Of a DNA stretch of 22,647 nucleotides, positions 20,391 through 22,647 are shown piece after piece. How positions within the stretch are numbered: position 1 is the stretch's first letter; every line of letters starts with the position of its first letter. A program made the translations under genes and the position numbers. Source of the DNA: Methanomicrobiales archaeon (GTDB taxonomy: Archaea; Halobacteriota; Methanomicrobia; Methanomicrobiales; Methanoculleaceae). The stretch is taken from the NCBI GenBank assembly GCA_019136335.1, contig JAGVUK010000324.1, forward strand, positions 1 through 22,647. Direction: 5' to 3'. Under the pieces are notes generated by a model. The model saw only the letters and a list, made by a program, of their open reading frames with translations, searched no databases and was not told where the DNA came from.

Positions 20391-21341
20391 TCACAGTGTT
20401 TGGGGGTGCGCCTCCGCGTAGCGGACGAGGCCGGCGATGCACCGGTTGTGCGGCGTCTCAATGCCGTGGCGCTCCCCGAGGCGTGCGACGTACCCGTTGA
20501 GGAGATCGATCTCCGTCCGGCGCCCCCGCCGGAGGTCGTAGTACATGGAGGGGTAGACCGCGGCGAAGTCGGGCACCTGCACCCCAAAGAGGTGGGCAAG
20601 GTAATCGTCGGCGGTCGCCCAGGGGAGCCGGACCCCTTCGGCGCCGGCGACGGCGAAGGTCTCGCGGATGAGCCCGGAAACGGTCTCCCTGACGTTTTCG
20701 TCGGCGGCGGCGCCGACCGGGGCCGCGAGGAGGGCGCAGATCGGGTTCACCGCGATGTTGAGGAGCGCCTTCGTCCACTTTCCCGAGCGGATATCGTCGT
20801 CCGCCTCGACCGGGATGCCGGCGGACCTGATGACGCCGATGAGCCCGTCAAGGGCCGCGGCAGCGCCGCCGTCACCGGACCAGACCCCGAAGCGCATTGG
20901 GGCGCTCTCGCTTGAGACCCGGACGTGTCCCGGGCCCATGACCGAGAAGTTCGTCGTCACGGTCCCGCCGATGACGGTATCGGTGTAGCGGGCGATGATA
21001 TCCTCGTTTCCTATGCCGTTCTGGAGGCTCGCCACCGGGCGGTCCCGGAGCAGCCCGGCATACTCCTCGCAGATCGCCCGGCTGTCGGTGCCCTTCGCGG
21101 TGATGATGACGAAGTCGACCCCGGGCGGGACCTCTTTTGGCCCCGTGACAGGAGTGATCCCGTCGACGGTTCCGGTCCCCCAGATACCCTCCATGATAAG
21201 GCCCCGCTCAAGCATCGCATCGGCGTGCGCCGGCCGGCAGGCCGCATAGACCGTCGCCGCCCCGCGGAGCCTTCCGGCGAGCGAGAGGCCGACGGCCCCT
21301 GCGCCGAGGATCAGGACGGCCGGGCGTTGTAACGCTTCCAT
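20391..21341 (-). CDS. panE: 2-Dehydropantoate 2-reductase (ketopantoate reductase)
   Basis: Reduces ketopantoate to pantoate with NAD(P)H for coenzyme A synthesis. It is 316 residues, the usual length. The Rossmann loop is LILGAGAVGLSLAGRL (GxGxxG at 13-18). The catalytic Lys191 with Asn195 and Asn199 (SGKWTKALLNIAVNP), Ser265 in YPSMYYDLRRG and Glu277 in RRTEIDLLNGYV match the known active-site residues. In archaea pantoate then enters the pantoate kinase route. The gene is transcribed alone; CCCTTATCTT on the minus strand (21371-21380) lies about 34 bases before the ATG. It diverges from the endonuclease gene across 162 bases. Confidence 0.94.
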   Translation of the reverse strand: MEALQRPAVLILGAGAVGLSLAGRLRGAATVYAACRPAHADAMLERGLIMEGIWGTGTVDGITPVTGPKEVPPGVDFVIITAKGTDSRAICEEYAGLLRDRPVASLQNGIGNEDIIARYTDTVIGGTVTTNFSVMGPGHVRVSSESAPMRFGVWSGDGGAAAALDGLIGVIRSAGIPVEADDDIRSGKWTKALLNIAVNPICALLAAPVGAAADENVRETVSGLIRETFAVAGAEGVRLPWATADDYLAHLFGVQVPDFAAVYPSMYYDLRRGRRTEIDLLNGYVARLGERHGIETPHNRCIAGLVRYAEAHPQTL

Positions 21342-21370
21342 CTTCTCGTAGTCCCCGTTGGGCGCGGGAG

Positions 21371-21380
21371 AAGATAAGGG
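21371..21380 (-). promoter_or_regulatory. TATA-like box of panE
   Basis: CCCTTATCTT on the minus strand, about 34 bases before the ATG at 21341, giving a leader of a few bases. On the plus strand GCTTTTCC (21471-21478) has the matching place for the endonuclease gene but is a poor box. Confidence 0.4.
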
Positions 21381-21503
21381 TGCGGCCCCCCCGGACCGTC
21401 GTCGATCGTCCAGTTCCGGGCCATCTCGATCACGCAGTGAGCGGCGCCTCCGGGAAATGCGGTAGCGAACGCTTTTCCTCTCCGGCGCACAGACGGATCA
21501 TCA

Positions 21504-22334
21504 ATGAAGCACGTCACGAAGGCCGACGGCAGCCTGCAGCCCTTCGACCCCGGGAAGGTGCGGCGGACGCTCCGGAACCTCGGGCTCGGGGCGGGGGATG
21601 CCGACAGGGTCGCCGACGAGATCGAGGAGTCGGTGCCCGACGGGGTGAAGACGGCCGCAGTCCTCCGGATGATCCGCGCCCGGGCCCGGACCGTCCGCCC
21701 CGCCGTCCGCCACCGGACGGATCTCCGGAGAGCGCTCGCCCTTCTCCGCCCGAAACCCGATTTCGAGGAGTTCGTGCGGGTTCTCCTCCGGGAGCACGGC
21801 TACCGGGTCCAGGCCGGGTGCGTCCTTGCCGGGCGGTGCGGGGAGCACGAGGTGGACGCCGTCGCCAGTAAGGACGGCGCAACCATATTTGTCGAGGTGA
21901 AGCACCACGCGAGCCACCACCGGATGACTGGCCTCGACGAAGGACGGATCGCCCGGGCGATCGTCGAGGACCTCCAGGAGGGGTTCCGGTCCGGGCGGTG
22001 TACCGTCTCGATCGACGGCGCCCTGATCGTCTGCAACACCAAACTCTCGGAGCACGCAAAGCGCTACGCGGCCTGCCGGGGGATCGGGCATATCGGATGG
22101 GACTACCCGGCGGAACAGAACCTCCGGGCGATGATCGAGGAGACGCAGTCTTACCCGGTCACCATTGTCAGCGGGGTGGGGCCGTCGGTCTCCGCAAGGC
22201 TCGCGGCTGCCGGGGTCCTCATGGCAAAAGAAGTCGCCTACGGCGACGCCACAGCCATCGCCCGCGATACGGGTCTCTCCCTTCCGGAAGTGCTGGTGAT
22301 CGCCGGGCGGGCACGCGCGATCCTCGAACCGTGA
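21504..22334 (+). CDS. ATP-cone / Mrr-like endonuclease / helix-hairpin-helix fusion
   Basis: A 276-residue three-part protein. Residues 1-65 resemble the ATP-cone, a nucleotide-sensing domain of ribonucleotide reductase and NrdR (VTKADGSLQPFDPGKVRRTL, then ARVADEIEE-like helices). Residues 85-200 form a restriction-endonuclease-like core: DFEEFVRVLLREHGYRV, then Asp118 in HEVDAVA, and Glu131-x-Lys133 in IFVEVKHH, the PD-(D/E)xK site of Mrr-type nucleases. Residues 217-275 (IVSGVGPSVSARLAAAGVL) are a helix-hairpin-helix DNA-binding unit. A nuclease that checks ATP or dATP while bound to DNA is the natural reading; whether it acts in repair, or in defence against methylated or foreign DNA, is open. 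No methyltransferase is nearby. Confidence 0.88.
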   Translation: MKHVTKADGSLQPFDPGKVRRTLRNLGLGAGDADRVADEIEESVPDGVKTAAVLRMIRARARTVRPAVRHRTDLRRALALLRPKPDFEEFVRVLLREHGYRVQAGCVLAGRCGEHEVDAVASKDGATIFVEVKHHASHHRMTGLDEGRIARAIVEDLQEGFRSGRCTVSIDGALIVCNTKLSEHAKRYAACRGIGHIGWDYPAEQNLRAMIEETQSYPVTIVSGVGPSVSARLAAAGVLMAKEVAYGDATAIARDTGLSLPEVLVIAGRARAILEP

Positions 22335-22341
22335 GCGGTCC

Positions 22342-22647
22342 TCAGGCAGAGTCGCCGAGGGTCCGGAGTTGCTCTTCTGTCGGGTTGATCAGGACGATCT
22401 CGGGCCGGCAGTTGAACCGAAGGTCCACGCCGGCGATGCCCGCGCTGCAGATCCCGCGGGATACGTAAGTCGGCGTCCCGTTCGTCTCGAAGAGGCCGGC
22501 AAGCTCGATGACGCCGAGGCCGTTCAGCTGCGCGATGACCGGGAGGAGGAACTGGCCGCCGTGGGTGTGGCCGGCGAGGATGAGGTCGGCGTCCCAGTCG
22601 GCCCTGCAGGACGGTTCGTGGATGAGGTAGACGGTGAATGCACCGGT
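22342..22647 (-). CDS. Metallophosphoesterase, C-terminal part
   Basis: The last 101 residues of a calcineurin-like phosphoesterase; the N-terminal part with the first metal ligands lies beyond the right edge. DADLILAGHTHGGQFLLPV carries the GHxHGGQ motif with the final metal-binding histidines, and TPTYVSRGICSAGIAGVDLR and NCRPEIVLINP follow as in YkuE/YaeI-like enzymes. Such proteins hydrolyse phosphodiesters, often at the membrane. The stop faces the endonuclease gene end-to-end with seven bases between them. Confidence 0.92.
   Translation of the reverse strand, partial: TGAFTVYLIHEPSCRADWDADLILAGHTHGGQFLLPVIAQLNGLGVIELAGLFETNGTPTYVSRGICSAGIAGVDLRFNCRPEIVLINPTEEQLRTLGDSA

Noticed and set aside
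21311..21517. A 68-codon minus-strand frame between panE and the endonuclease gene
   Set aside because: It overlaps both gene starts and the panE promoter region; no family pattern was recognised.

Overview
The window looks like a GC-rich methanogenic archaeon, most likely of the order Methanomicrobiales (Methanoculleus or a close relative). Archaeal signs are TATA-like boxes sitting about 27 bases before start codons (leaderless transcripts), T-run terminators, a CDP-alcohol transferase of the kind that makes archaeal inositol lipids, and several methanogen-type iron-sulfur flavoproteins. The genus is inferred from gene content and base composition, not from any search.

Left part (1-6424): the end of argJ runs into argB with an ATGA overlap (arginine biosynthesis). 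A small chorismate mutase and a membrane-embedded M50-type metalloprotease follow, diverging from one AT-rich block. Then comes a 1254-residue soluble histidine kinase with seven PAS domains and a GAF domain. The 340 bases upstream of it hold no gene but contain promoter-like and hairpin sequences.

Centre (6764-12894): a redox and oxygen-defence island. A minus-strand run encodes a zinc-ribbon protein, a 41-residue stand-alone desulforedoxin, a cysteine-free carboxymuconolactone-decarboxylase-like protein, a peroxiredoxin and two iron-sulfur flavoproteins. Divergent or nearby plus-strand genes encode a third, altered flavoprotein, rubrerythrin and a glutaredoxin-thioredoxin reductase fusion. 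A cation diffusion facilitator lies among them. An acidic protein of unknown function follows the reductase. A plausible flow is low-potential donor to flavoproteins and reductase, then to peroxiredoxin and rubrerythrin, but the pairing of partners is inference.

Accessory stretch (13919-15573): a decayed IS200/IS605-type TnpB gene with a frameshift and a right-end-like hairpin, followed by an intact MntA-HepT toxin-antitoxin pair.

Right part (15734-22647): archaetidylinositol-phosphate-synthase-like enzyme with a repeat-rich leader, an LEA14-like lipoprotein, a remnant of a surface-protein gene, an HI0933-type flavoprotein, a secreted transglutaminase-like protein, a BofA-like membrane protein, a flavodoxin, a new 59-residue gene, ketopantoate reductase (coenzyme A synthesis), an ATP-cone/endonuclease/helix-hairpin-helix fusion, and the end of a metallophosphoesterase. 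No rRNA, tRNA or CRISPR array was recognised.
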